DNA of 27,492 nt from a virus, in the IMG/VR virus record IMGVR_UViG_3300021600_000021, positions 1 to 27,492 of that record. The stretch is one strand, 5' to 3'. Of the stretch, positions 8,656 to 18,480 are shown piece after piece; position 1 is the stretch's first letter, and every line of letters begins with the position of its first letter. The translations under genes were made by a program, and so were the position numbers. The notes beneath the pieces are model-generated. The model had not been told where the DNA came from. It saw only the letters and a program-made list of their open reading frames with translations, and made no database searches.

Positions 8656-11600
8656 ATGTCGAATTCATATAGGATAAGAACTCAAGTAGGTGTAGATAAA
8701 TCAATTAAAGTTTTAATAGACCAAGATTTTGAATATCTTGAAATTTTATCACTTAAAATATTACAGAGTCAAATTTACACAAGACAATGTTCTGATTACG
8801 GAGTTATCATTGGTAGAGTTACGGCTAACGATGGTTTTGGAATACCTAACGCTAAAGTATCGGTGTTTATTCCATTAACAAATGACGACTCTACAAATCC
8901 AATTATTTCCGATTTATATCCCTATAAAACATTATCTGAATTAAACGAGGATGGTTATAGATATAATTTATTACCATATCTACCATCTTATAGTAATCAC
9001 TCACCAACAGGAACTTTTTTTGATAAGAATGATGTTTTAGTTGACCCAACATTAATTGAGGTTTATGACAAATATTTTAAGTATACCGCAAGAACTAATG
9101 ATAGTGGTGATTATATGATATTTGGAGTTCCTACAGGTTCACAAACAATTCATGTTGATATTGACTTATCTGATATTGGGGAGTTCTCTTTATCACCTCA
9201 GGATTTAATTCGTATGGGTATTGCAACTCCCGCACAAGTTGCCGGAACAAAATTTAAGAGTTCAACCAATTTAAATGAGTTACCTCAAATTATTAGTATA
9301 AATCGTATTATTGAAATTGAACCATTATGGGGGCAACCTGAGGTATGTAATTTAGGTGTAACACGAACAGATTTTGATTTAACGGATGAAGCCAATATTA
9401 CAATAACTCCAACCTCAATTTTTATGGGGTCTATTTTTTCATCTAATGATGACCAATTCCAAAAGAGAAACTGTAAACCAAAATTAAAACAAGGTAGTTT
9501 ATGTAATTTAGTTGCAGGTCCCGGTGAAATTTTAGCAATAAGACAAACAATCGCTCAAGATGTTAGTGGAAAACCTATATTAGAAACGGTATCATTAGAA
9601 GGTGGAGGACAAGTTATTGATGAGAATGGAACTTGGTTAGTTGATGTCCCAATGAACTTGGATTACATTATAACAAACGAATTTGGTGAAAGAGTATTAT
9701 CTAATGACCCTAAGAAAGGAATACCTACAAAAGGAAAATATAGATTTAAAGTAAAATGGAATCAATCACCATCATTAAGTGAGGCAGTCAAACGAGGGTA
9801 TTTTTTAGTTCCAAATATTAGAGAATATGGGTGGACAGTTGGTGGTAGTGACCCACTTAAATCTCCATTTACTAATTATTCTACTGCAATTAAAACTTAT
9901 GCGTTTAGTTTAGATTGGAATGATTACGCTGACCCACAATCGGCCATTAATTGTGAAGACACCTTTTACGAAATGTTATATAATAAAGTGTATACTGTGT
10001 CACAAATGATTGACCAATATAGACAAGGGTATCTTCCTAATAGAATGATAACTGTGAAAAATATATTGGACGATTCTTGTGAAAGTGATACAGTTAAGTT
10101 TCCAACAAATGATTCGGTATTAAGATTTGACATTATATATCTTTTATTTGTTATTATAATGTTTAGTATAAAACCTACAATAATCCTATTACTAATAGTT
10201 TCACATATTTTAGCGTTTTTATTAAAGTTTATTTTAGGACCAATTTTAGCCATACAAGTGGCGGTTGTTTTTACCATAGTTATTATACTTTGTAATATTG
10301 TGAAAGCAATTACCGACGCAATAAATTCATTACCTGGTATTAATGTGGGTGGGCCTAGTAGTTGCCCTACTTTTACCGACATGCAATCATTGGTTAATGA
10401 CATGTTAAATTTGTGGAAATTATTTACTCACTTACGATTACCTAATTTATCATACCCCGATTGTGAATTATGTGCCTGTAAAGAAGGTGATACGGTTGAA
10501 GGAGATGCTCCTGGAGATTCACCAGTTCCTGTTGACACTGAAGCCATTATCGCAACATCAGGGATTAATGGAATTCTATCACAATACTCTCAATCAACAA
10601 ACTATAATAATAGTCTTTTACCATCGACATTAACCTATCCTGGAGCTTTTACCGCAATGATGGCGGGGTTACCAATTAGTACTAATAGTCCTACTTCACA
10701 ATCTTTAGTTCCTCAATTACAGGGTTATGGGACAGACAATGGAGGAGATAGACATATGTTTACATCAAGTCTTACTTTAGATGAAAGAATAAATTTATTT
10801 AATAATAAGGCAAAATATTTTGAAGATTTTGGAGGTTTAAATCCTGGTGGTGGTTATAATAGAATTAAGGTAACATTTAATACGGGATTAAATAATCCTA
10901 CTACTAAATATCATTACGATAATGTTGTGGTTATCTCATGTCGTGAAAGTCAATTAGCTAGTTTTCCTGCGGGACAATTAATTTCATTTCAAGACCCAGG
11001 ATTATCGATGGATAAGAATTTGACAGGGTTTACTTCATTAAATCAATTTGGGACTGCGAGTATTACGGGAACTTCAATTAATGACGCTCCGGGTAGTACT
11101 ATAACTATCGACTATTCAAATCCTTTTACACCGACAGGGTTACCGGTTCAGACTACGGTATATCAAATAACAGGAAATACTGATGACGCATCATACGCAA
11201 AATTTGCTATGGATACCGAATATTTCCAAGTTATTACTGCAATGACTTATAATATTTTTTCAGGGTCTTGTAATCCATCAGCGAGTGATTTAAGTTTAAA
11301 TAAAAGATATTTGTTTAATAATATGTCTTTTACATATTTGTCTAGTGATAATTGTTCGGGACAATTGACTCAACCATTATCATATAATCCGTTATCGATA
11401 TTCACAGATGCGAATAAACAAGTTATTGTAATACTTGTAAGGGGAGTTGACCCGTATTCATCTAGATGTCAAAATAGATATGACTTAAGTGTGTTATTTG
11501 GTAATTCATTAGGAACAAATATTGTTACGGGGTCATACAAATTAAATCATCCTATTAAAGGAGGGATACAATCGGTAAGACATACTATGAACGCTAATGT

Positions 11601-13737
11601 AATGAATACGGATACATTTGGTAATCATTTATATTACGACTCTTTTCACTTCCAACCATCGTTAATAGGACCGGCATCGTATAGTGCGTTTACATCAAAT
11701 TTACCTAGTTATTATTCTTCACTTGATAATAGTAATTCGGCATTTACTCCTTCAGGAGCTCCACCATTATCAACTGCGTGTCAGACAAATTATGGTGCAT
11801 CATCGATAAAACCATTCAATGGGTTTACATTAAAATGGGGGGTTAATCCAATTCCGGTATTTGGATGTACATATAGTTCTCCAATTAATAGTGGTGTGAT
11901 ATCATCTACTAATGTTTATTCTACAGATACTCAAGGATATTTTGTTAATGAAATTGTTGATGGAGGTTCTGTTATGTTGCAACAACTTTCAATCCCTGTT
12001 GGTACGGTTACGACACCTACTGTTACGGGATATTATTACGCGCCTAGATATTCAGGAGTTTACGCATATCCGGTTGGATTGGGAACAAGTGGTAGACAAA
12101 TTATTATGAGGTCAGATAGATTACCAACATCTACTTTAACTCTTGATACTGCCGGTAACAGTTATGCTTTACAACAAAACTCTAATTTTTCCGCATACCA
12201 AATTAGTGATGATGGAACAGTTGCAAACACTGCGGGAATTGTAAGTAATTCACCATCAGCGGCTGAAGGTGGTGATGAGCCATTAAGTTCGTCTAGTCTT
12301 GATAACTCTGTTTTAGATACCTTTAGTTGTGGTAGTATGATACCTTTAGGTTGTTATAATGATATTCCTACGGGAAAATTTCACTATTATCCAAAGCCTG
12401 ATGCCTGTTATGAGAATGGAACGTCTAATCATGAAATAATTATGGAAAACGGATGTTATATTTTCATAACAAAAATTTTCTCATCTTTAGGTAAAGATAT
12501 TAAACTAATTGCTGAGTGGTCTTCAAGAATTCAAATTACTTTTGGAGCTTGTCGAGATGTTTGGTCGCATATTTTTACAAACAATTGGATTAATGGTACA
12601 TTATATGCCTTTGCAATTAAGAATGATAGATTTTTTACGTCACCAGTTGTATCACCGACAAATCCTATACCAAATAGACCTTATAGTTTGTATTGTAGGG
12701 ACACCGTTGTTTTACACCCAACAAATAATTTTTACTATAGAAGTAGTCCTTGGGACGGTACTAAATTTATTGGAGCAAATCCACCAACAGGTGTTTTTGG
12801 TTCTTATGGTGGAAATGATAAAAACTTAAAAACTCCAACAACTATCATGGATTTAGGACCTAGAAGTCAATATCTTCAAGAGATTGTTATGTCGGATGAA
12901 TATGATGGGTATGTAGTTAATAAAATGGGGGCAACAACTTTTACCGATGTATCCGAAATATTAAATTTATTTATTATTAGTCGATTAGCAAATACAGGGT
13001 TTTTAGCTTTATTATTGGGGGCTGGTGGAGGGAATATTCTTTCATATTTTGATAAACGAAGTAAACGATTTGTTGATGCTGATTACGCTCAAATGTTATC
13101 TATTAGTTCAGAATTAGGTATTTCCGATTTTGAACCGGCAAACTACCCACCAATTACCGGAGCTCAAGACCCTATTTATTTTAATGGTAATGGAACTTCG
13201 GATGGGATTATAGGTATTTTCTTTTCATCTGACACACAAGTAAGAGATTTTATTACACCTAAAAGAACTATTATTGATGATACTGCAATGGTTACCGATA
13301 CTTGTGCGTTTAACTATTTTAATGTTTTTACACAAGCGGTTCCTTTTTATCAATGGGAAGTAAAAGAAGGACTTCCAGATAGTATTTTTGGGTCACAAAG
13401 TAATGATTGGTATACTAACCCATTATCTAATGGAGAATTTTTTACTTACAAATATCAGAATTTAGATAGAATTGACCAAAATTCAAGATACTTTAGAACA
13501 AATGGTAGTACTGAAATAAAAGATTATAAGGGTTATATATATTCTGTGGATAGTTTAGGGGATTATAATCCTATTTCTGGTTCGCAAGACCCTAATACTA
13601 TTTCTTTTAGTAATCCTAATAGTAGGGTAATTACTGTTGGAGCACCGTTCCACTTTTATTTTGGACTTAAAAAGGGTAAAACGGCATTTGACAGATTTGC
13701 AATTAAATGGATAGGATTTGAAACAATAACAGATTAA
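8656..13737 (+). CDS. Giant virion structural protein, 1693 aa, with internal hydrophobic segments (function unknown)
   Basis: The longest gene in the window; I do not recognise it as a whole. The N-terminus (about 50-170) looks like a carboxypeptidase-regulatory-type beta-sandwich: GRVTANDGFGIPNAKVSVFIP, then TNDSGDYMIFGVPTGSQTIHVD. Residues 490-556 are strikingly hydrophobic and could form two or three membrane helices (about 491-504, 507-529, 531-549). C570 and the cluster C603, C606, C608 follow. The region 620-1400 is Ser/Thr/Asn/Gly-rich, as in beta-structured fibre or baseplate proteins. A second hydrophobic stretch, FLALLLGAGGGNIL, lies near 1450. Position after the gp25-gp6 pair suggests a baseplate or tail-tip protein; T4 has gp7 here, but I see no sequence resemblance. 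The hydrophobic part could be a membrane-contacting tip or a buried trimer core. Confidence 0.8.
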   Translation: MSNSYRIRTQVGVDKSIKVLIDQDFEYLEILSLKILQSQIYTRQCSDYGVIIGRVTANDGFGIPNAKVSVFIPLTNDDSTNPIISDLYPYKTLSELNEDGYRYNLLPYLPSYSNHSPTGTFFDKNDVLVDPTLIEVYDKYFKYTARTNDSGDYMIFGVPTGSQTIHVDIDLSDIGEFSLSPQDLIRMGIATPAQVAGTKFKSSTNLNELPQIISINRIIEIEPLWGQPEVCNLGVTRTDFDLTDEANITITPTSIFMGSIFSSNDDQFQKRNCKPKLKQGSLCNLVAGPGEILAIRQTIAQDVSGKPILETVSLEGGGQVIDENGTWLVDVPMNLDYIITNEFGERVLSNDPKKGIPTKGKYRFKVKWNQSPSLSEAVKRGYFLVPNIREYGWTVGGSDPLKSPFTNYSTAIKTYAFSLDWNDYADPQSAINCEDTFYEMLYNKVYTVSQMIDQYRQGYLPNRMITVKNILDDSCESDTVKFPTNDSVLRFDIIYLLFVIIMFSIKPTIILLLIVSHILAFLLKFILGPILAIQVAVVFTIVIILCNIVKAITDAINSLPGINVGGPSSCPTFTDMQSLVNDMLNLWKLFTHLRLPNLSYPDCELCACKEGDTVEGDAPGDSPVPVDTEAIIATSGINGILSQYSQSTNYNNSLLPSTLTYPGAFTAMMAGLPISTNSPTSQSLVPQLQGYGTDNGGDRHMFTSSLTLDERINLFNNKAKYFEDFGGLNPGGGYNRIKVTFNTGLNNPTTKYHYDNVVVISCRESQLASFPAGQLISFQDPGLSMDKNLTGFTSLNQFGTASITGTSINDAPGSTITIDYSNPFTPTGLPVQTTVYQITGNTDDASYAKFAMDTEYFQVITAMTYNIFSGSCNPSASDLSLNKRYLFNNMSFTYLSSDNCSGQLTQPLSYNPLSIFTDANKQVIVILVRGVDPYSSRCQNRYDLSVLFGNSLGTNIVTGSYKLNHPIKGGIQSVRHTMNANVMNTDTFGNHLYYDSFHFQPSLIGPASYSAFTSNLPSYYSSLDNSNSAFTPSGAPPLSTACQTNYGASSIKPFNGFTLKWGVNPIPVFGCTYSSPINSGVISSTNVYSTDTQGYFVNEIVDGGSVMLQQLSIPVGTVTTPTVTGYYYAPRYSGVYAYPVGLGTSGRQIIMRSDRLPTSTLTLDTAGNSYALQQNSNFSAYQISDDGTVANTAGIVSNSPSAAEGGDEPLSSSSLDNSVLDTFSCGSMIPLGCYNDIPTGKFHYYPKPDACYENGTSNHEIIMENGCYIFITKIFSSLGKDIKLIAEWSSRIQITFGACRDVWSHIFTNNWINGTLYAFAIKNDRFFTSPVVSPTNPIPNRPYSLYCRDTVVLHPTNNFYYRSSPWDGTKFIGANPPTGVFGSYGGNDKNLKTPTTIMDLGPRSQYLQEIVMSDEYDGYVVNKMGATTFTDVSEILNLFIISRLANTGFLALLLGAGGGNILSYFDKRSKRFVDADYAQMLSISSELGISDFEPANYPPITGAQDPIYFNGNGTSDGIIGIFFSSDTQVRDFITPKRTIIDDTAMVTDTCAFNYFNVFTQAVPFYQWEVKEGLPDSIFGSQSNDWYTNPLSNGEFFTYKYQNLDRIDQNSRYFRTNGSTEIKDYKGYIYSVDSLGDYNPISGSQDPNTISFSNPNSRVITVGAPFHFYFGLKKGKTAFDRFAIKWIGFETITD

Positions 13738-13738
13738 G

Positions 13739-15529
13739 ATGGGAAATAGACAAGATACAAGAGTAATTTTAGGTTCGTTACGTTATAAATCGGCCCCTGA
13801 TACTACGTTATTATTTAACGTACCGTTAATACAAACTGCGAAGGAAAATGTTGAATTTGACAGAAATATTGATGTTGATTTAGAACAAGTCTTTGATGAT
13901 GAACGACAAAAATCGGATATTATTAGACCTACCTGTAAATTTTCACTTTTATTCCAAAACGCTTACTCAGGATTCACCAATTATCCTCCATTTGAGAATA
14001 ATTTATATTATTTAAATAGTGCGGCGGCTGCGGCGGCGGCATGTGGTTTAGGTGACCCAACAACGATTTCTTGGACAGGGGTTCCACAGTATAATGAATT
14101 TGATTTTATTAGAACTGATTATAATGTTAGTGGTTACACACAACCACCAAACGAACATTTAAATTTTATTCCTCAAAGTGCTTCAAGTTACAATTGGAAC
14201 TTCTTTGTTAGTTATGGTTATGAAAATGATTATACTAAACACATGACCGCCACGGATAAAAAAACAGGGTTAATTATGAATTGGATTGCCGGAGATGGTA
14301 TACCATTTATAATTGAAAATACAAATTATAATGGTAGAAATATTGTTTCGTTTAGATGTCCTGTAAAACATGGGATGTCGGTCGGAGAATATGTTAAATT
14401 AAGTTTTTCTTATAACGGGGTTGATTTATTCCAAGTAGATTCGTTAGGTGTTAGTACTTTTGGAAGTGAAGAATATGTGTTTAATATAATTGATGTTGGA
14501 TATTTAGGGTCAACGTTTAATAATGGGACAACTGGAACTGCGAAAAGAGTTATCTTAAACACTCAGGAAAAAGACACTATTTCAACATACTATGTCAGAC
14601 GAAATAAAATTTTAACAGACTCAGAAAATGCCGTCTTAGTTAAAGCGGGGTTTGAACAAAATATTTTTGGTGAAAAGAAAAAATATGAAAGTAGTGGATT
14701 TACACCGGACCATGTTGCCAGAGTATCTGTTAAAGAAGGGTCACAATCTTATACCTTATCTTTTAATAAAGACGTTAGAGTTAATCCAATTAGAGATAAT
14801 CAAAAAAGACCGATTACTGAATTATTTTTTACAGTGATTTATAAAGGGTATTTTGGATGGATGTTTGGAATACCAAATGGTGGTGGTAGTTATCATGGAT
14901 TAAAACAAGGTTGGGAGTTTAATTTACCACTAAATTCTCTTGGAACTCCAAATAGTTGGTGGAGTAATTCTAATAGTACTTCTGAGACAGGATTCCCTAT
15001 TGGAAGTTATACTACACCTGTTAGTGCGGGATATGGACCTGCCGGAGGGCCGATAACGTTTACTTATATTAAGTCACTTAAAGAAGGTGATATTATTGAC
15101 GGTGATTATTGTGAGTGGAATGATTATGACCAAAAAGAAAGGGTTGTTTCAATTCTATATCATAAGTTAAGATTTAATCCTTTTTCATTTAGAATTGGTC
15201 CAAGTCCTGTGAATCAATTTGGATATTACTATCAACCACATCATGTATTAACCACTCGAGTTTATTCGAATTATATTGAGGATGGGGATATTAAGAATGT
15301 TGTTGGTATACCTGATTACGCTCACTTCTCAACCACTAAAAATTTATTTATTTGGAGAGATTTATATCCTTATGGATTTATTGATAGTAGTGGTATTGGG
15401 GTTAATTATCCTTTTTTAAACGGGGTTCATTATCCTTTTAAGAATATTATTTTTAGAATAATCCCTGAAGGAACTAATTATAAAGAACAAACCATAATCG
15501 CAGAACCAATCATAGATAATTGTGAGTAA
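13739..15529 (+). CDS. Putative baseplate/tail structural protein, 596 aa
   Basis: Not recognised. It begins one base after the stop of the 1693-residue gene, so the two are translationally linked. The composition is Tyr/Asn/Gly/Phe-rich with few charged runs, like other beta-rich tail proteins in this operon, and there is no membrane segment or signal. Residues 95-101 are a run of seven alanines encoded by a GCG-rich tract, followed by Cys; that tract is very unlike the AT-rich surroundings. The section near 370-430 (GWMFGIPNGGGSYHGLKQG) is Gly/Trp-rich. Location between wedge and fibre genes makes a baseplate or fibre-connector role plausible, but this is inferred from position. Confidence 0.75.
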   Translation: MGNRQDTRVILGSLRYKSAPDTTLLFNVPLIQTAKENVEFDRNIDVDLEQVFDDERQKSDIIRPTCKFSLLFQNAYSGFTNYPPFENNLYYLNSAAAAAAACGLGDPTTISWTGVPQYNEFDFIRTDYNVSGYTQPPNEHLNFIPQSASSYNWNFFVSYGYENDYTKHMTATDKKTGLIMNWIAGDGIPFIIENTNYNGRNIVSFRCPVKHGMSVGEYVKLSFSYNGVDLFQVDSLGVSTFGSEEYVFNIIDVGYLGSTFNNGTTGTAKRVILNTQEKDTISTYYVRRNKILTDSENAVLVKAGFEQNIFGEKKKYESSGFTPDHVARVSVKEGSQSYTLSFNKDVRVNPIRDNQKRPITELFFTVIYKGYFGWMFGIPNGGGSYHGLKQGWEFNLPLNSLGTPNSWWSNSNSTSETGFPIGSYTTPVSAGYGPAGGPITFTYIKSLKEGDIIDGDYCEWNDYDQKERVVSILYHKLRFNPFSFRIGPSPVNQFGYYYQPHHVLTTRVYSNYIEDGDIKNVVGIPDYAHFSTTKNLFIWRDLYPYGFIDSSGIGVNYPFLNGVHYPFKNIIFRIIPEGTNYKEQTIIAEPIIDNCE

Positions 15530-16334
15530 TAAATTTTTATTTACCATTCCGAAAGGAAATAAAACAATTGATTTACCAATTGAAATCAAATGGGATTTCT
15601 ATGGTAGAGACGATAGTATCGAGATTTATGAAGAAGAAGTTTTGGTTGATATTATTGGGGTTGCAAAAGATTTTGAAATCTTAAGGTTTAATCATTCACC
15701 ATATGCTCCGAATCAAAAAACAGAGATTAAATATGATTTTTATTTTTATGACTCCAGTTCACCTGTAAGTGCTTCTACCGTTTCGACGGATTGGGTTAAT
15801 AGTTATTTGTTTCCAAGTGCAACACCGTCAGGGTTTTCTTCAACACAAGTTTATTATTATGAGAAACCATTCACTAAATCATTTTTTAAACTTGATTTTT
15901 ATGATACTAAAGATACTCAAAGCCAAACAAATTATTTTACAATAATAATTCCAGTACAACAAGGAGCGACCGAGAGTGCTAGTATTTCTCCATTAACACC
16001 AAATGTTAATATTAGAAAACCATCATATACTTTGGATTTTGTTGGTGATAAAGAAGGGTTTTTTATTTATTGGTTAAAAAATGAGGCGTTTTTAAATATT
16101 GACACATTTTATATGTCAGCAAAATTTTTTGATGGTAGACTTGGAGTCTTTGTTAAGATGATGAACGAACCTCAATCATCATTATCGGATAAATTTATAT
16201 TTGACGGAAGTCGATATTTTTTCAATAAAGTAATTATAGACTATACAACAAAAACTTATCAAGTTTTTGATTACTTAAATAACCGTATAGGTGCGGGTTC
16301 ACCAATAAAGTGGTATGAATATATTAACCCATAA
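15522..16334 (+). CDS. Putative tail/baseplate structural protein, 270 aa, GTG start
   Basis: Not recognised. The frame opens with GTG at 15522, which overlaps the last eight bases of the preceding gene (GTGAGTAA); no nearby ATG fits, and translational coupling explains the unusual start. The protein alternates short hydrophobic and aromatic strands (FLFTIPKGNKTIDLPIEIKW; FFKLDFYDTKD), which suggests a beta-sandwich. It contains a Ser/Ala/Pro-rich middle (about 75-110) and no membrane helix or cysteine motif. Its stop overlaps the next start by one base (TAATG). A small connector or decoration protein of the tail tip is a reasonable guess. Confidence 0.75.
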   Translation: MSNKFLFTIPKGNKTIDLPIEIKWDFYGRDDSIEIYEEEVLVDIIGVAKDFEILRFNHSPYAPNQKTEIKYDFYFYDSSSPVSASTVSTDWVNSYLFPSATPSGFSSTQVYYYEKPFTKSFFKLDFYDTKDTQSQTNYFTIIIPVQQGATESASISPLTPNVNIRKPSYTLDFVGDKEGFFIYWLKNEAFLNIDTFYMSAKFFDGRLGVFVKMMNEPQSSLSDKFIFDGSRYFFNKVIIDYTTKTYQVFDYLNNRIGAGSPIKWYEYINP

Positions 16335-17521
16335 TGGACGATAGATATTATAGTATACGAATTTCCCCTGAAGTTATTAATGGTGATTTATTCACGGTTC
16401 CTTATGATGCCGGTACTTCACAGTTTAATTTGAGTGGAGACCCTTGTTGTGATATAACGACAACAACCACCACTAGCCAATATACAGGTTATACTCGTGT
16501 ATACTCCGCCATGACTCAAATCGTGTCAGGTGGTACCGGAGGAACTTCATTATTAACAGGTTTAACTATCCCAATTTTTCTTAGTGAAACAACTATAGAT
16601 ATTGGATATTATTCAGTATTTGATGGTATGGTGTTACAAAAAGATACGATGACAAATTTCTTATTTTCGGCGTCTACTTATGCTCCAAACACCTATTATT
16701 TTTATAATACTTCGGATACTGAGTTCAAAAAGTATTTAGCCTTTGCCACATATCAGATTGATTGGGGTGATGGTTCTCCCTCGCAATTAGTACCTAACAC
16801 CGCACCTAACTACTATAGTCATACTTACGCATCTTATGGTGAATATACCATTACAATGTCAGGAATGAGTCCTTGGGGTTATAATGTGGTTAAAAAAGAT
16901 GTTACCGTCCCATACACTGGTGTTACAATAACTAATCCTAACGGAACCGCGTATTTTACTCCTGCTGGAGGTAATTGGTCGGGAACTTCGTTAATGTATG
17001 ATTATCTATTTACAGGTGATTCTAATTGTGATGTATATGACCAATCCAGTTACAATTATACGACAGTACCATTCTTAATAACAGGATATACTAACTCAAC
17101 GATGAGTGACTTAATACAGTATGGTAGTAAATACGACCCGACAAGATTTGCCGGTAAGTATAAGATAGGTGTTCAGGTTACAGGGACATCAGGTAATGTT
17201 GGAACTTTTTTTGGTCCGTCTATCGATAACTTATATACCGCCTATACAATTAATGATATAAACTACTATGATTATGAGGATGGGACAACAGTGTTCACGG
17301 TTTATTCCTCAGGAATGACTCCAGATATGATGGTTTGTTCGGCAATAACAAAGAATGAAGTATTATTAAATGTAATCGCTGAGGCGGAAGTACAATCCAA
17401 CGTCTTTATCGAACGAGGTAAGAACTCTGTGTTAGAAAGATTAGAAAGATTAGGGGAAGTTGATAATGTGGGGGACCTTGAAAAGTATGGGTATCGTTAT
17501 TTTAATATAATAAAAATATAA
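16334..17521 (+). CDS. Tail structural protein with PKD-like domain and poly-Thr linker, 395 aa
   Basis: Residues 42-47 are six threonines after a Cys-Cys-Asp, a flexible linker like those in the adhesin at the end of the window. Residues about 139-195 fit a PKD domain: YQIDWGDGSPSQ, then YYSHTYASYGEYTIT. PKD folds are beta-sandwich modules common on Bacteroidota surface proteins and on phage fibres, where they act in display or carbohydrate contact. The C-terminus (about 355-391) is a charged helix and short motif (IERGKNSVLERLERLGEVD, then DLEKYGYRYFN) that may anchor the protein to the baseplate. It overlaps the upstream gene by one base (TAATG). The endonuclease gene follows 17 bases later, so the ancestral downstream partner was probably the gene at 18481. 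Confidence 0.8.
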   Translation: MDDRYYSIRISPEVINGDLFTVPYDAGTSQFNLSGDPCCDITTTTTTSQYTGYTRVYSAMTQIVSGGTGGTSLLTGLTIPIFLSETTIDIGYYSVFDGMVLQKDTMTNFLFSASTYAPNTYYFYNTSDTEFKKYLAFATYQIDWGDGSPSQLVPNTAPNYYSHTYASYGEYTITMSGMSPWGYNVVKKDVTVPYTGVTITNPNGTAYFTPAGGNWSGTSLMYDYLFTGDSNCDVYDQSSYNYTTVPFLITGYTNSTMSDLIQYGSKYDPTRFAGKYKIGVQVTGTSGNVGTFFGPSIDNLYTAYTINDINYYDYEDGTTVFTVYSSGMTPDMMVCSAITKNEVLLNVIAEAEVQSNVFIERGKNSVLERLERLGEVDNVGDLEKYGYRYFNIIKI

Positions 17522-17538
17522 AATGGATATTTATTGTT
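17522..17538 (+). promoter_or_regulatory. TATTTAT box directly ahead of the homing endonuclease gene
   Basis: The 17 bases between the PKD protein and the endonuclease contain TATTTAT at 17528-17534, ending four bases before the ATG. The endonuclease may carry its own promoter, as free-standing phage homing genes often do. The box is so close to the start that a transcript from it would be leaderless or begin inside the gene, which weakens the call. Confidence 0.25.
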
Positions 17539-18477
17539 ATGAATAATGAAGACTATATTAAAACTTGTTCTAATTGTGGAGGATTACAATCTTATACTAC
17601 TAAAAATAGGTTAAAATGTTCTATCCGAGAAAATTGGAAGTGTAATAATTGCTCTTCAACTCATATGAAAAAAATATATAGTGATGAGGTTGTTAATGAG
17701 GTGGTTAAATTATATAAAAATGGGGTTAGTTATAGTGAGGTGTGTATGATAATGAATATTGGTCGTAAAAATGTTAAAACTATTTTGATTGAAAAAAATG
17801 TTTGGATTAAAAATAGAAATAAAATTAAAAAAGAGTTTAGTGTTGATGATATTGAAACCATAATTAAAAAATATAACAAAGGGTTATCGGTGAAAAAAAT
17901 TTCGATAGAATTTAATGTTAGTGTTGGCCCGATTAAAAGAATTTTAAAAGAAAAAAATATATTAAGGAAAGGTCGTAGTAATGGTGTTAAAATTAACTTA
18001 TCTGAAGAACAAATTAGTTTAATTAAAAGGTTGTATTTGGATGATTATAAAAATAGTGAAGAAATTGGTTGTCAGTTAGGCTTAACAAAATCTTTTATAG
18101 ATAAATATTTGGGATTAACAATGTATCGTAGAAATATGAGTGAGGGGAACTCGGTTGGTACTGTAAAAAGATTTAGAGGAATATCATACAACAAATACTT
18201 AAATATTAAAGATGATTATAAGAAATATAAAAATGATGTTATGAAGGTAACAAGACAACAATCTATTAATCAATTACCTAATTATGAAAAAAGAAATAAT
18301 TCTGGTGTTGACGGGGCGTATCAGTTAGACCATAAATATTCAATTATAGAAGGATTTAAAAATAATATATCACCTGAAATTATTGGGGGAATTAAAAATT
18401 TGGAGTTTATTCCTTGGGAAGAAAACATTAAAAAAAGAACTAAATGTTCAATAACAATAAATGAATTAATACTATAA
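17539..18477 (+). CDS. Free-standing HNH homing endonuclease (putative)
   Basis: 312 residues. An N-terminal zinc-ribbon-like unit has C10-x2-C13 and C35-x2-C38. Three helix-turn-helix-like repeats follow at about 48-89 (LYKNGVSYSEVCMIMNIGRKNV), 101-140 (YNKGLSVKKISIEFNVSVGPI) and 155-195. The C-terminal nuclease signature is LDHKYSI (D264, H265), then KNLEFIPWEENIKK with N287 and N296, the D/H...N...N layout of HNH enzymes. DNA-reading repeats joined to an HNH cleavage domain are typical of phage homing endonucleases. It is visibly more A/T- and Lys-rich than its neighbours and splits two structural genes that otherwise sit in a tightly packed operon. It is intact, with no stop or missing catalytic residue, so it may still be active. 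Confidence 0.85.
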   Translation: MNNEDYIKTCSNCGGLQSYTTKNRLKCSIRENWKCNNCSSTHMKKIYSDEVVNEVVKLYKNGVSYSEVCMIMNIGRKNVKTILIEKNVWIKNRNKIKKEFSVDDIETIIKKYNKGLSVKKISIEFNVSVGPIKRILKEKNILRKGRSNGVKINLSEEQISLIKRLYLDDYKNSEEIGCQLGLTKSFIDKYLGLTMYRRNMSEGNSVGTVKRFRGISYNKYLNIKDDYKKYKNDVMKVTRQQSINQLPNYEKRNNSGVDGAYQLDHKYSIIEGFKNNISPEIIGGIKNLEFIPWEENIKKRTKCSITINELIL

Positions 18478-18480
18478 AAA

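Noticed and set aside
9966-10403. Open frame of 145 codons on the - strand
   Set aside because: It lies opposite the hydrophobic segment of the 1693-residue gene, has no gene-like neighbours on that strand, and matches no family. It is a shadow of the + strand gene.
17523-17546. Seven-codon frame (ATG to TAA) just before the endonuclease gene
   Set aside because: Too short and out of frame with the endonuclease; only a chance ATG, though possibly a leftover of the original junction.
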